From Chloroflexota bacterium (GTDB lineage: Bacteria; Chloroflexota; Anaerolineae; DTLA01): a DNA stretch of 64,000 nt. The position numbers and the translations under genes were made by a program. Shown here one piece after another: positions 49,959 to 57,929 of the stretch; within the stretch, counting starts at the first letter, position 1; each line of letters opens with the position of its first letter. Where the stretch lies: contig JADBJK010000017.1 of the NCBI GenBank assembly GCA_014874485.1, positions 34,894 to 98,893 on the forward strand, written 5' to 3'. Below the pieces are notes generated by a model, which saw only the letters and a list, made by a program, of their open reading frames with translations, did not search any database and was not told the origin of the DNA.

Positions 49959-50758
49959 GCGAGACTTGGCCTTCCATAAACCTCATCGGCACAAAACTGA
50001 CCCTGTTGGACTGGCATGGGCTGATTCAGACGGTGGGCGAGGCCGCGCTTTCGGGGCAGAAGGTTCTGGTGGCGTCGGGCAACGTGTTTTCATTCAATCT
50101 GGCCTACGAAAAGCCCTGGTTCAGAGAGTTCATGAACGGCGCGGACATCGTGAGGCTGGAAGGCGATGGGCTTCGCTGGGGCGCGCGCATCCTGGGCTAC
50201 CAGACGCCGCGCAGGATTGTGTTCGCCGACTGGGTGTGGGATTTGGCGGAGATGGCGGCTGCGCAGGGGCTTTCGCTGTTTCTGCTCGGCTCGCGGCCCG
50301 GCGTGGCCGAGAAGGCCGCGGCGCGGCTTCGGGAGAGGTTCCCGAACCTGCGGATTGCGGGCGCTCATCACGGCTACTTTGACAAGACGCCTGGCAGCGC
50401 CGAGAACGAGGGCGTCATCCAGAAAATCAACTCGGCCCGGCCCAACATCCTGTTCGTGGGGTTCGGCATGCCGCTGCAGGAGCGGTGGCTTTCGGAGAAC
50501 TGGCCGCGCCTGGATGTGAACGTGGCTTTCACGTGCGGGGCGCTGTTTGACTACGTCTCGGGCGACCTGCGCCGCTCGCCCAAGTGGCTCAATGACCACG
50601 GGCTGGAGTGGCTGGGCCGGCTCATCATTGAACCGCGGCGGCTGTGGCGGCGCTACCTCATCGGCAACCCGCTGTTTCTGTGGCGGGTGCTCAAGCAGCG
50701 GCTGCGGCAAGGATTGACGCATGGCGGACGTGTACCCCATGACAGCGAATCGGCTTAG
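49955..50758 (+). CDS. WecG/TagA/CpsF-family glycosyltransferase
   Basis: A 267-residue enzyme of GT family 26, which adds N-acetylmannosamine-type sugars to undecaprenyl-linked acceptors. Key stretches are VASGNVFSFNLAYEKPWFRE, RLEGDGLRWGARILGY, SLFLLGSRPGVAEKAAARLR, FVGFGMPLQERWL and GALFDYVSGDLRRSPKWLND. The start appears to be a TTG at 49955 that overlaps the preceding stop codon (TTGA), with AGGAG upstream. Coupled translation with both neighbours places it firmly in the polysaccharide operon. Confidence 0.92.
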   Translation: MSETWPSINLIGTKLTLLDWHGLIQTVGEAALSGQKVLVASGNVFSFNLAYEKPWFREFMNGADIVRLEGDGLRWGARILGYQTPRRIVFADWVWDLAEMAAAQGLSLFLLGSRPGVAEKAAARLRERFPNLRIAGAHHGYFDKTPGSAENEGVIQKINSARPNILFVGFGMPLQERWLSENWPRLDVNVAFTCGALFDYVSGDLRRSPKWLNDHGLEWLGRLIIEPRRLWRRYLIGNPLFLWRVLKQRLRQGLTHGGRVPHDSESA

Positions 50759-52034
50759 GGGCATGGAAACCGCGGGCGCGGCGCTGGCCGTGGTCGCGGC
50801 GGGGATTGCCGCCGGCGCGCCTGCGTGGGGGTGGGTTGCCTGTGCGCTGGCGATGGTGGCCGTGGCGCTCGTGCTTGTGGGCGCGGGCGATGGGGCACGG
50901 CGATTGCCGACATGGGCGGCGGTCGCGGCCCTGTTGGCGATGTCCGGCGTGTCGCTCTGGGTTACGCAGACGCCCGCCGAGACATGGGAGCGCACCTGGC
51001 AACTATGGGCGGACCTCGGGATGTTCTGGGCGCTGGCGGTGTGGGCGCGGACGCGCGGGCGCGTGGCTTTGGTCGGCGCGGGGCTGGCCGGGGCGGGCGC
51101 GGCGCTCGCACTGCTGGCGCCCTTCGTCGTGGGCTGGTTTGCCGAACGCAAGACGTTCTTCCCGCCGTCCATCTACGCGGCGTTCCCCCGCCTAGTGAGC
51201 GACACGGTGCATCCAAACGTCATGGCCGGGGCGCTTCTGTGCGCGGCATTCATCGCCGTGGCGTGGGCGCTCTGGCCGCCGAGGGCGTCGGCGGGGGAGA
51301 GATGGCTGGAGCGGCTGCCGGCGGCGCGGGCGCTGTGGGTTCTCGCCGGTGTGCTCATGCTTCTGGTGCTGTTCCTCACCAAGTCGCGGGGGGCCTACGG
51401 GGCGTTCCTGGTGGGGATCGCCGTGCTGGCGGCGCTGGCGGCTCGGCGGCGCATGGCGCTGGCGGTGGTCGTGCTCGTCGCGCTCGCCCTTGCCGTGGGT
51501 GGCGGCTTGTGGGTGCGTCAGCAGGGGGCCACGGAGTCGGCGGACGAACTGGAGATTCTGGACACGTCGTCGTTTGCGTTTCGGCAGCGGGTGTGGCACT
51601 ACGCGCTGCTGCTGGTGGGCGATTTTCCCCTGACGGGTGTGGGGATGGGCGGGTTCAACGTGGCGCTCCGCGACCTGTACGGGTACGCGGCTTTCACCGA
51701 GCCCGGCGCGCACAGCCTGTATCTGCAGGTGGGGCTGGACCTGGGGCTGCCTGGGCTGGCGGCATTGCTGGCGTTGGCGGCAGCGTCGCTGCGTCGGGCG
51801 ATCGCCGGCCTTCGGGTGCTGCGTGCGACGGGCGACGGCCTGTGGCCCCTGGCGGCGGGCGCCATCGCAGGCATGGCGGCGTTGTTCGCGCAGGGGCTGG
51901 TGGACATCACCGTGTGGGGCACGCGGGGCGGCTTCATGCTGTGGGGCCTGCTGGCGTTGCTGTACGGCTTGGGCAGCGCCGCACGGTGGGCTATCGCCGC
52001 AAAGAACACTGAGAACGCAGGGAAACAGAGATAG
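50721..52034 (+). CDS. O-antigen ligase family membrane protein
   Basis: A 437-residue protein with about ten to twelve membrane segments of the WaaL superfamily. The extracytoplasmic loop has FAFRQRVWHYALLLVGDFPL, TGVGMGGFNVALRDLYGYAA and the GAHSLYLQVGLDLGLPG segment with the conserved His. It would transfer or polymerise the finished glycan at the outer face of the membrane. It overlaps the previous gene by 38 bases if ATG 50721 is used; ATG 50739 is an alternative. The last residues (KNTENAGKQR) run into a repeat block, so the C terminus may have been extended by repeat insertion. Confidence 0.87.
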   Translation: MADVYPMTANRLRGMETAGAALAVVAAGIAAGAPAWGWVACALAMVAVALVLVGAGDGARRLPTWAAVAALLAMSGVSLWVTQTPAETWERTWQLWADLGMFWALAVWARTRGRVALVGAGLAGAGAALALLAPFVVGWFAERKTFFPPSIYAAFPRLVSDTVHPNVMAGALLCAAFIAVAWALWPPRASAGERWLERLPAARALWVLAGVLMLLVLFLTKSRGAYGAFLVGIAVLAALAARRRMALAVVVLVALALAVGGGLWVRQQGATESADELEILDTSSFAFRQRVWHYALLLVGDFPLTGVGMGGFNVALRDLYGYAAFTEPGAHSLYLQVGLDLGLPGLAALLALAAASLRRAIAGLRVLRATGDGLWPLAAGAIAGMAALFAQGLVDITVWGTRGGFMLWGLLALLYGLGSAARWAIAAKNTENAGKQR

Positions 52035-52600
52035 CCCCTCTGCGGTCTGCGCTTGCTCTGCGGTGAACTCGGGGGCGACAGCGGAACGGAGAGCAGAGAT
52101 TTGCACCGCAGAGGGCACAGAGAGCGCGGAGATTTCAGAGAATCTCTGCGGTCTGCGCGTGCTCTGCGGTGAACTCGGGGGCGACAGCGGAACGGAGAGC
52201 AAAGGATTTGCACCGCAGAGGGCACAGAGAGCGCGGAGATTTCAGAGAATCTCTGCGGTCTGCGCGTGCTCTGCGGTGAACTCGGGGGCGACAGCGGAAC
52301 GGAGAGCAAAGGATTTGCACCGCAGAGGGCACAGAGAGCGCGGAGATTTCAGAGAATCTCTGCGGTCTGCGCGTGCTCTGCGGTGAACTCGGGGCGACAG
52401 CGGAACGGAGGGCAAAGGATTTGCACTGCAGAGGGCACAGAGAGCGCGGAGATTTCAAAGAGAATCTCTGCGGTCTCCGCGTGCTCTGCGGTGCATCCAG
52501 CCTGGCGGGGCGGCCTTGAATTGCGACCGCGCCGTGTGCGATCTTCGCAGAGAATCAAGATGACCCTCTGCGGTCTCCGCGTGCTCTGCGGTGAACCTGC
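52030..52600. repeat. 107-bp tandem repeat, about four copies
   Basis: No gene is present. A 107-base unit containing CTCTGCGGTCTGCGCGTGCT, GAACTCGGGGGCGACAGCGG and TTTGCACCGCAGAGGGCACA is repeated about four times with few changes, with degenerate copies at the end. CTCTGCGGT and ACCGCAGAG within each unit are inverted relative to each other, so each unit can fold. Frames across it encode repetitive peptides and are artefacts. Confidence 0.85.
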
Positions 52601-52641
52601 CCCAATTTGCGTCCGAAGCGTGTCGCACCGAATGCGGAAAT

Positions 52642-52670
52642 TTGACACCGGGACGCGGGTGTCGTATACT
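52642..52670 (+). promoter_or_regulatory. Promoter of the T-box/trpB2 operon
   Basis: A consensus TTGACA (52642-52647) and TATACT (52665-52670) are 17 bases apart. Transcription should begin near 52677. Confidence 0.8.
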
Positions 52671-52676
52671 TGCGTC

Positions 52677-53030
52677 AGACAAACCGAATACATCTCGCAA
52701 AGACTGTGAACAGGACGAGTAGGTATCACAGCGGGACCCAGAGAGTCGGCGTATGGTGAGAGTCCGACGTCAGCGCGGATACCGAATGGACCTGGGAGTC
52801 GCCGCCCGAACGCCTGCCGCGCAGGCTGGCCAGTAGACGCGGACGGAGACCGCTACCGTTACCTGAGCGGAGGGTATCGGAGACGATGCTCGTCTCCCGT
52901 ACCTGCGCATGAGTGAGGCTGGCTTTTGGATTATCCGCCATCACGGCGGATTTTTCATTTTCCAGCCTAACGAGGGTGGCACCACGGGTTGAAAAGGCTC
53001 TCGCCCCTCGGCGAGGGCCTTTTGCTTTTT
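52677..53030 (+). promoter_or_regulatory. T-box leader with tryptophan specifier and terminator
   Basis: The conserved T-box AGGGTGGCACCACGGG lies at 52973-52988. Upstream, a Stem I with AGAGAGT-type and GAGAG elements is present, and the specifier loop reads GAATGGACC, giving the codon UGG (52787-52789) for tryptophan. An intrinsic terminator (AAAAGGC...GCCTTTT then a T tract) ends near 53030. Uncharged tRNA-Trp would bind the specifier and the T-box, stop the terminator from forming, and switch on the genes downstream. An additional hairpin with a T tract (52933-52955) lies just before the T-box. Confidence 0.93.
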
Positions 53031-53082
53031 CTCGGACATTCGGAACCACGCCCAGAAATCCAAATTTCACAGGAGGTGCACA

Positions 53083-54450
53083 ATGGAAGAGGTCAAGATT
53101 CTGCTAGGCGAGCGCGACATGCCCAGAACGTGGTACAACATCATCCCCGACCTTCCTCTGCCGCTGCCGCCCGTGCTCCATCCCGCCACAGGCAAACCCA
53201 TCGGCCCGGATGACCTGGCCCCGCTGTTCCCCATGGCGCTGATCGCGCAGGAGGTGTCCGGCGAGCGGCATGTGGAGATTCCGGAGGACGTGCGCCGCGT
53301 GTACCGAATGTGGCGGCCCACGCCGCTGGTGCGGGCGCGGAACCTGGAGCGCGCCCTGCAAACACCGGCCCACATCTACTTCAAGAACGAGTCCGTGAGC
53401 CCTGCGGGGAGCCACAAGCCCAACACCGCCGTTGCCCAAGCCTACTACAACAAGGTTGAGGGCGTGCGCAGGCTCACCACCGAGACCGGCGCCGGGCAGT
53501 GGGGCAGCGCGCTGGCCCTCGCCTGTCGGCTGTTCGGGTTGGAATGCAAGGTGTACATGGTCAAGATCAGTTACCAGCAGAAGCCTTACCGCCGGTCGCT
53601 CATGCAGACGTGGGGTGCGGAAGTTACGCCCAGCCCCAGCAGCGAGACCAACGCGGGGCGGCAGGTGCTGGCCCGGGATCCGGACTCGTTGGGCAGCCTG
53701 GGAATCGCCATCAGCGAGGCGGTGGAAGTGGCTGCGCAGAACCCTGACACCAAGTACTCCCTCGGGAGCGTGCTCAATCATGTCCTGCTGCACCAGACGA
53801 TTATCGGCGAGGAGGCCCTGGCGCAGATGGCGCTTGCCGACGATTACCCCGACGTTGTGATCGGATGCGTCGGCGGCGGGTCCAACTTCGCCGGGCTTGC
53901 GTTCCCCTTCATCCGGGAGCGCATGACCAGAGGATTGGACACCCGATTCGTGGCCGTGGAGCCGACCGCGTGCCCGTCCATGACGAAAGGAGTGTGGGCC
54001 TACGATTTCGGCGATACCGTGGGGCTGACGCCGCTTATCAAGATGTTCACGCTGGGCCACACGTTTGTGCCGGTGGGAATCCACGCAGGGGGATTGCGCT
54101 ACCACGGCGTTGCGCCGGCGCTGTCCGTGCTGGTGCAGGGCGGGATCGTCCAACCGGTGGCCTATCCGCAGACGGCGGTCTTTGAGGCGGCCGTTCTGTT
54201 CGCCCGCAGCGAAGGCATCGTGCCGGCTCCCGAGTCGGCCCATGCGATTCGCGCCGCGGTGGACGAGGCCATTCGGTGCAGGGAGGAGGGTGTTCGTCGC
54301 ACCATCTTGTTCAACCTGAGCGGGCACGGGCATTTTGACATGGCGGCCTATGATGAGTACCTGGCGGGTCGCCTTCAGGACTATGCCTATCCGGAGGAAA
54401 AGGTGCGCGAGGCGCTTCACGTGCTGCCACAAGTGCCACAGGAACCGTGA
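53083..54450 (+). CDS. trpB: Tryptophan synthase beta subunit, TrpB2 type
   Basis: A 455-residue PLP enzyme that condenses indole with a serine-type donor to give tryptophan. The PLP lysine is K112 in [16 protein letters not shown], the glycine-rich phosphate loop is [10 protein letters not shown], and [16 protein letters not shown] carries the catalytic Glu region. Length and N terminus ([20 protein letters not shown]) match the stand-alone TrpB2 subfamily, which lacks the TrpA contact surface of TrpB1. Some TrpB2 enzymes are known to use O-phosphoserine. No trpA is adjacent. It is the first gene after the Trp T-box, so it is expressed when tryptophan is short. Confidence 0.95.
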   Translation: MEEVKILLGERDMPRTWYNIIPDLPLPLPPVLHPATGKPIGPDDLAPLFPMALIAQEVSGERHVEIPEDVRRVYRMWRPTPLVRARNLERALQTPAHIYFKNESVSPAGSHKPNTAVAQAYYNKVEGVRRLTTETGAGQWGSALALACRLFGLECKVYMVKISYQQKPYRRSLMQTWGAEVTPSPSSETNAGRQVLARDPDSLGSLGIAISEAVEVAAQNPDTKYSLGSVLNHVLLHQTIIGEEALAQMALADDYPDVVIGCVGGGSNFAGLAFPFIRERMTRGLDTRFVAVEPTACPSMTKGVWAYDFGDTVGLTPLIKMFTLGHTFVPVGIHAGGLRYHGVAPALSVLVQGGIVQPVAYPQTAVFEAAVLFARSEGIVPAPESAHAIRAAVDEAIRCREEGVRRTILFNLSGHGHFDMAAYDEYLAGRLQDYAYPEEKVREALHVLPQVPQEP

Positions 54451-54458
54451 GGTGCCGT

Positions 54459-55577
54459 ATGAATCTACGAGTGCCCGGTCCTACACCGTTGCCGCCGGCC
54501 GTCCGCAAGGCAATGGCCGAGCCGATGATCGGTCACCGAGGCGACGAGTTTCAGCGCCTCATGGCCGAGGTTCGGTCGCCTCTGCGGGCCGCGTTTGGCA
54601 CCGCCGGTGATGTGCTCGTCCTCACGGCTTCGGGCACCGGTGGCCTGGAGGCGGCGGTGGTCAATACGCTGTCCCCAGGCGACAAGGTCGTGGCCGTGAG
54701 CGTGGGCGTGTTCGGGCGGCGGTTTGCGGCCATCGCGGAGGCTTTCGGCGCGCAGGTTACATTGGTGGAGTTCCCCCCAGGGCAGCCCGCCGACGCCGGA
54801 GCCGTTGAGGCTGCGCTGCAGGCCGCGCCCGATGCGAAAGCCCTGCTCCTGACCCACAACGAGACGTCCACCGGCGTGGTGAACGACGTGCCAACCCTTG
54901 TGCGCGCGGCCCGCGGCGTGTCGCCCGACGTTCTGGTGCTGGTGGATGGCGTGAGTTCGGTCGGGGCGATGCCCATGCGGGCGGACAAATGGGGCTGCGA
55001 CGTGGTGGTCGCGGCGTCGCAGAAGGGGCTGATGGGGCCACCCGGCCTGGCACTCATCTCGGTGAGCCCGCGTGGGTGGGCGGCCGTGGAACAGGCGCGG
55101 ATGCCTCGCTTCTACTGGGACTTGCGGGAGGCGCGCCGTTGGGCCGACCGCAACGAGACGCCGTTCACGCCCGCTATCGGCGCTCTCAGGGGGCTGCACG
55201 CGGGGCTGCGCTTGCTGATGACGGAAGGGCTGGACGCGGCGTTTGCCCGCCATCGGCGACTGGCGCGCATGGTGCGGAGCGGCCTTGCCCGCCTGGGGTT
55301 TCGGCTCGTTGCCGAGGAGGCGTGCGCGTCTCCAAGCGTTACGGCCGCGTGGGTTCCTGATGGTGTCTCGGCAGGCCCTCTCATTCGGGTGCTGGCCGAG
55401 CGCTACAAGGTGATGCTGGTGCAAGGGCACGAGCCAAACCGCACGATTCGGGTGGCCCACATGGGCTGGGTGGACGAGGCGGACATCCACGGGGCGCTGG
55501 CGGCCGTGGAGTCCGCCTTGGCCGATGTGAAGGAGGGGCGCGATGCGAATCCTGATTACCGAAGGCCTGTCGCCTGA
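54459..55577 (+). CDS. Class V aminotransferase (serine/alanine-glyoxylate or phosphoserine type)
   Basis: A 372-residue PLP aminotransferase. The PLP lysine is K189 in AASQKGLMGPPG, with the aspartate of LVDGVSSVGAMPM at 163. The N terminus MNLRVPGPTPLPPAVRKAM is that of the serine-pyruvate/alanine-glyoxylate group. In archaea and some bacteria such enzymes make phosphoserine in place of SerC. The gene starts nine bases after trpB and overlaps the dehydrogenase gene by 35 bases. This context, a Trp T-box operon with a phosphoglycerate-dehydrogenase-like partner, favours a (phospho)serine-forming role, though glyoxylate transamination cannot be excluded. Confidence 0.88.
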   Translation: MNLRVPGPTPLPPAVRKAMAEPMIGHRGDEFQRLMAEVRSPLRAAFGTAGDVLVLTASGTGGLEAAVVNTLSPGDKVVAVSVGVFGRRFAAIAEAFGAQVTLVEFPPGQPADAGAVEAALQAAPDAKALLLTHNETSTGVVNDVPTLVRAARGVSPDVLVLVDGVSSVGAMPMRADKWGCDVVVAASQKGLMGPPGLALISVSPRGWAAVEQARMPRFYWDLREARRWADRNETPFTPAIGALRGLHAGLRLLMTEGLDAAFARHRRLARMVRSGLARLGFRLVAEEACASPSVTAAWVPDGVSAGPLIRVLAERYKVMLVQGHEPNRTIRVAHMGWVDEADIHGALAAVESALADVKEGRDANPDYRRPVA

Positions 55578-56514
55578 TGCAGTGGCGTTGTTGCGTGCGC
55601 ACCATCAGGTGGATGTCCGAGACGGTTGCCGTGGCGAGCATCTGTGCGACATCATCGGCCTGTACGACGCCCTCATCGTGCGCAGCCAGACGCGAGTCTG
55701 CCGCGAGGTGCTGCGCCGCGCGGCGCGCCTGCGGCTCATCGCCCGAGCCGGCAGCGGCGTGGACAACATTGACGTGGCAGAGGCAGAGCGCCGGGGTATC
55801 CTGGTCCTCAACACGCCGGGCGCCAACGCCATTGCGGTTGCAGAGCACACCGTGGGGCTGATGCTCGCCCTGGCACGGCACATTCCTTTGGCCGATGCCA
55901 GCGTGCGTGCCGGCGAATGGCGGCGCAGTGAATTTGAAGGCGTTGAGTTGTATGGCAAGGTTCTGGGCATCATCGGGCTGGGTTGTGTGGGGGTGGAGGT
56001 GGCGCGGCGGGCGCTGGCCCTGGGGATGACCGTGATCGCAGCCGATCCGTTCGTCGCACCGGAGCGCGCCCTGGCGCTAGGCGTTCCATTGGTGCCACTG
56101 GAGACGTTGCTCGCGCGAGCGGATTTCATCTCCATCCATGTGCCCGCAAACGCCTCAACGCATCACCTGGTGGGTCGGAGGGAGTTGGCCTTGGTCAAAC
56201 CGGGCTGCCGAATCGTCAATTGCGCTCGCGGTGAGGTGCTGGATGAGGATGCCCTGCTGGACGCATTGGAGGAAGGGAAGGTGGCCGGCGCTGCGCTGGA
56301 TGTGTTCGGGACAGAACCGCCCACGAACGAGCGCCTGCTCCGCAATCGGCGGGTGATCCTCACGCCGCACATCGGCGGCTCTACGGCGGAGGCCAGGTCA
56401 AGGGTCGGCCTAGAAGTCGCACGCCAGGTGCTGCGCGTGCTGGCCGGGGAGGCGCCTGCGCATCGGGTTTGGGGCAATGTCTTGAGCGAACAGGGGGCGA
56501 ATCCCCTCGGTTGA
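55543..56514 (+). CDS. D-3-phosphoglycerate dehydrogenase-like 2-hydroxyacid dehydrogenase
   Basis: A 323-residue NAD-dependent dehydrogenase of the D-isomer 2-hydroxyacid family. The nucleotide fold has GIIGLGCVGVEVARRAL, and the catalytic Arg, Glu and His lie in NCARGEVLDEDAL, FGTEPPTNER and LTPHIGGSTAEARS. GSGVDNIDVAEAERRGI is the typical SerA substrate-side segment. It lacks the C-terminal ACT domain, so it should not be inhibited by serine through that domain. AAGGAGGGG lies before the ATG inside the preceding gene. It probably oxidises 3-phosphoglycerate as the first step of serine synthesis, but another 2-hydroxyacid remains possible. Confidence 0.9.
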   Translation: MRILITEGLSPDAVALLRAHHQVDVRDGCRGEHLCDIIGLYDALIVRSQTRVCREVLRRAARLRLIARAGSGVDNIDVAEAERRGILVLNTPGANAIAVAEHTVGLMLALARHIPLADASVRAGEWRRSEFEGVELYGKVLGIIGLGCVGVEVARRALALGMTVIAADPFVAPERALALGVPLVPLETLLARADFISIHVPANASTHHLVGRRELALVKPGCRIVNCARGEVLDEDALLDALEEGKVAGAALDVFGTEPPTNERLLRNRRVILTPHIGGSTAEARSRVGLEVARQVLRVLAGEAPAHRVWGNVLSEQGANPLG

Positions 56515-56588
56515 CGAGACTCTTCGGCACCTCGCACCTCCGAATGCAGGGCTGCCAACGGACTTTGCAAAATCCCGCAGAAAAGTAC

Positions 56589-56617
56589 TTGACACCGCGC
56601 CGATTCTGTGGTATACT
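56589..56617 (+). promoter_or_regulatory. Consensus promoter of the IclR-type regulator
   Basis: A perfect TTGACA (56589-56594) and TATACT (56612-56617) are 17 bases apart. The start of transcription should fall in the operator that follows. Confidence 0.85.
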
Positions 56618-56622
56618 ACACT

Positions 56623-56639
56623 GTGCAACCCAGTTGCAC
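56623..56639. promoter_or_regulatory. Palindromic operator for the IclR-type regulator
   Basis: GTGCAAC, a CCA spacer and GTTGCAC form a perfect palindrome at the expected start of transcription. A further half site TATGCAAC follows at 56642. The position fits self-repression. Confidence 0.65.
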
Positions 56640-56699
56640 GCTATGCAACCGCAGCAGCCGTGCGTTCCCAAGCAATGCGTTCCGATGGAGGACGGGGTC

Positions 56700-57536
56700 T
56701 TGAGCAAGCCGATTCGCGCTGTGGATAGAGCGTTGGACGTGCTGCTGTGCTTCTCGCGGGAGGAGCCAGAACTCACCCTGACCGAGATTGCCGAGCGCGT
56801 GGTATTGCACAAGACCACCGTGCACCGCGTCCTGGCCACGTTGGAGAACAGGGGCTTCGTGCAGCACGACGAGGCGACGGGCAAGTATCGGCTGGGCCTG
56901 CGAGTCTTGGAACTGGCCATGCTGGCGCTGGAGACGATTGACATCCGGCGGCACGCATGGCCTTTTTTGCACCGCCTGAGCGAGGAGTGCCGCGAGACGG
57001 TGGACCTGGGCGTGCTGGACGGGAATGAAATTGTGTACCTGGATGTGATAGAAAGCCCCCAGCGGGTGAAACTGGCCGCCGCGCCTGGGCAGCGGCTTCC
57101 CGCGTGCTGCACCTCGTCGGGCAAGGCGGTGCTGGCGTACCTGCCCGAGGCCCGGGTGCGCCAGATCATGATCCAGGGGCTGCGGCGGTACACCGAGCAC
57201 ACCATTGTGTCGCCGGACGATTTCCTCGCCGACCTGCGCGCGACGCGCGAGCGCGGGTTCGCCATTGCCCAGTCGGAGTACGAAGACGGCATCAACGCCG
57301 TCGCCGCGCCGATTCTGGACCCGCGGCAGCGCCCCCTTGCGGTGATCGCCGTGGCGGGGCCTGCGTTCCGCCTGCCCATGGAGCGGATGCTAGAGTTGGG
57401 GCCTGTGGTGCGGCAGTGCGCCGACGACATCGCGCGTGAGATTGGGCTGGCCGCCGTCCTGATGCCCGGCGTTACCCACACGGAGACCCTGAACAAGGTG
57501 CGGCGAATCCAACCCGAACCGGCCCGGACCGAATAG
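56700..57536 (+). CDS. IclR family transcriptional regulator
   Basis: A 278-residue regulator. The winged helix (AVDRALDVLLCFSREEPELT, LTEIAERVVLHKTTVHRVLA) is followed by the IclR effector domain (LPACCTSSGKAVLAYLPEAR, EYEDGINAVAAPI). Effectors of the family are usually small organic acids. Start choice is open: the TTG at 56700 has GGAGGA seven bases upstream and gives the usual N terminus, whereas ATGs at 56643 and 56685 would add up to 19 residues. The next genes, MoaD-like, Liv transporter and Ldh2-type dehydrogenase, are its likely targets, but no matching operator was seen in front of them. Confidence 0.9.
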   Translation: MSKPIRAVDRALDVLLCFSREEPELTLTEIAERVVLHKTTVHRVLATLENRGFVQHDEATGKYRLGLRVLELAMLALETIDIRRHAWPFLHRLSEECRETVDLGVLDGNEIVYLDVIESPQRVKLAAAPGQRLPACCTSSGKAVLAYLPEARVRQIMIQGLRRYTEHTIVSPDDFLADLRATRERGFAIAQSEYEDGINAVAAPILDPRQRPLAVIAVAGPAFRLPMERMLELGPVVRQCADDIAREIGLAAVLMPGVTHTETLNKVRRIQPEPARTE

Positions 57537-57537
57537 C

Positions 57538-57777
57538 GTGAGCGAAGGAGCCTTCTCGTTTGAAGTGGAGATATTCGGGGCGCTGGCGCCCCGAACGGAG
57601 CGGCGGCAACGGTTGGCCGCCGAAGGTCCCCTGACGGTGCGCGACGTGGCCCTGCGCTTGGGGATTGACCCCGAAGCCGTGGGCCTGGCGACGGTGAACG
57701 GGGTGCAAGTAACGCTGGAGCATGATGTCCCGCCGGACAGCCGGGTGTGCCTGTTCCCGCCGTTGTCCGGCGGATAG
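57538..57777 (+). CDS. MoaD/ThiS-like sulfur-carrier protein
   Basis: A 79-residue beta-grasp protein ending in the diglycine tail PPLSGG that is adenylated and thiocarboxylated in MoaD and ThiS. Strands and the segment LATVNGVQVTLEHDVPPDSR fit the fold. The GTG start overlaps the IclR region closely (one base after its stop), so the two are coupled. No MoaE, ThiF or tungstopterin oxidoreductase gene is adjacent, so whether it serves molybdopterin, tungstopterin, thiamine or another thio-transfer is unknown. Confidence 0.8.
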   Translation: MSEGAFSFEVEIFGALAPRTERRQRLAAEGPLTVRDVALRLGIDPEAVGLATVNGVQVTLEHDVPPDSRVCLFPPLSGG

Positions 57778-57929
57778 GAAAACCGTGTACCCTTGCCATT
57801 GGTCCCGAACAAGGATATTCAAGGGCGTTGGCATTGGGGAAAGGAGGTGAGACCGCCGAGAATCTTGAGTAGGTCCGCGTTGAGTTGGGTGGTTTATCCA
57901 CAGATCACAAACATGAGGAGGAAGAGCAG

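Noticed and set aside
52030..52600. Possible CRISPR array
   Set aside because: The repeated unit is 107 bases without unique spacers, and no cas genes are nearby; it is a plain tandem repeat.
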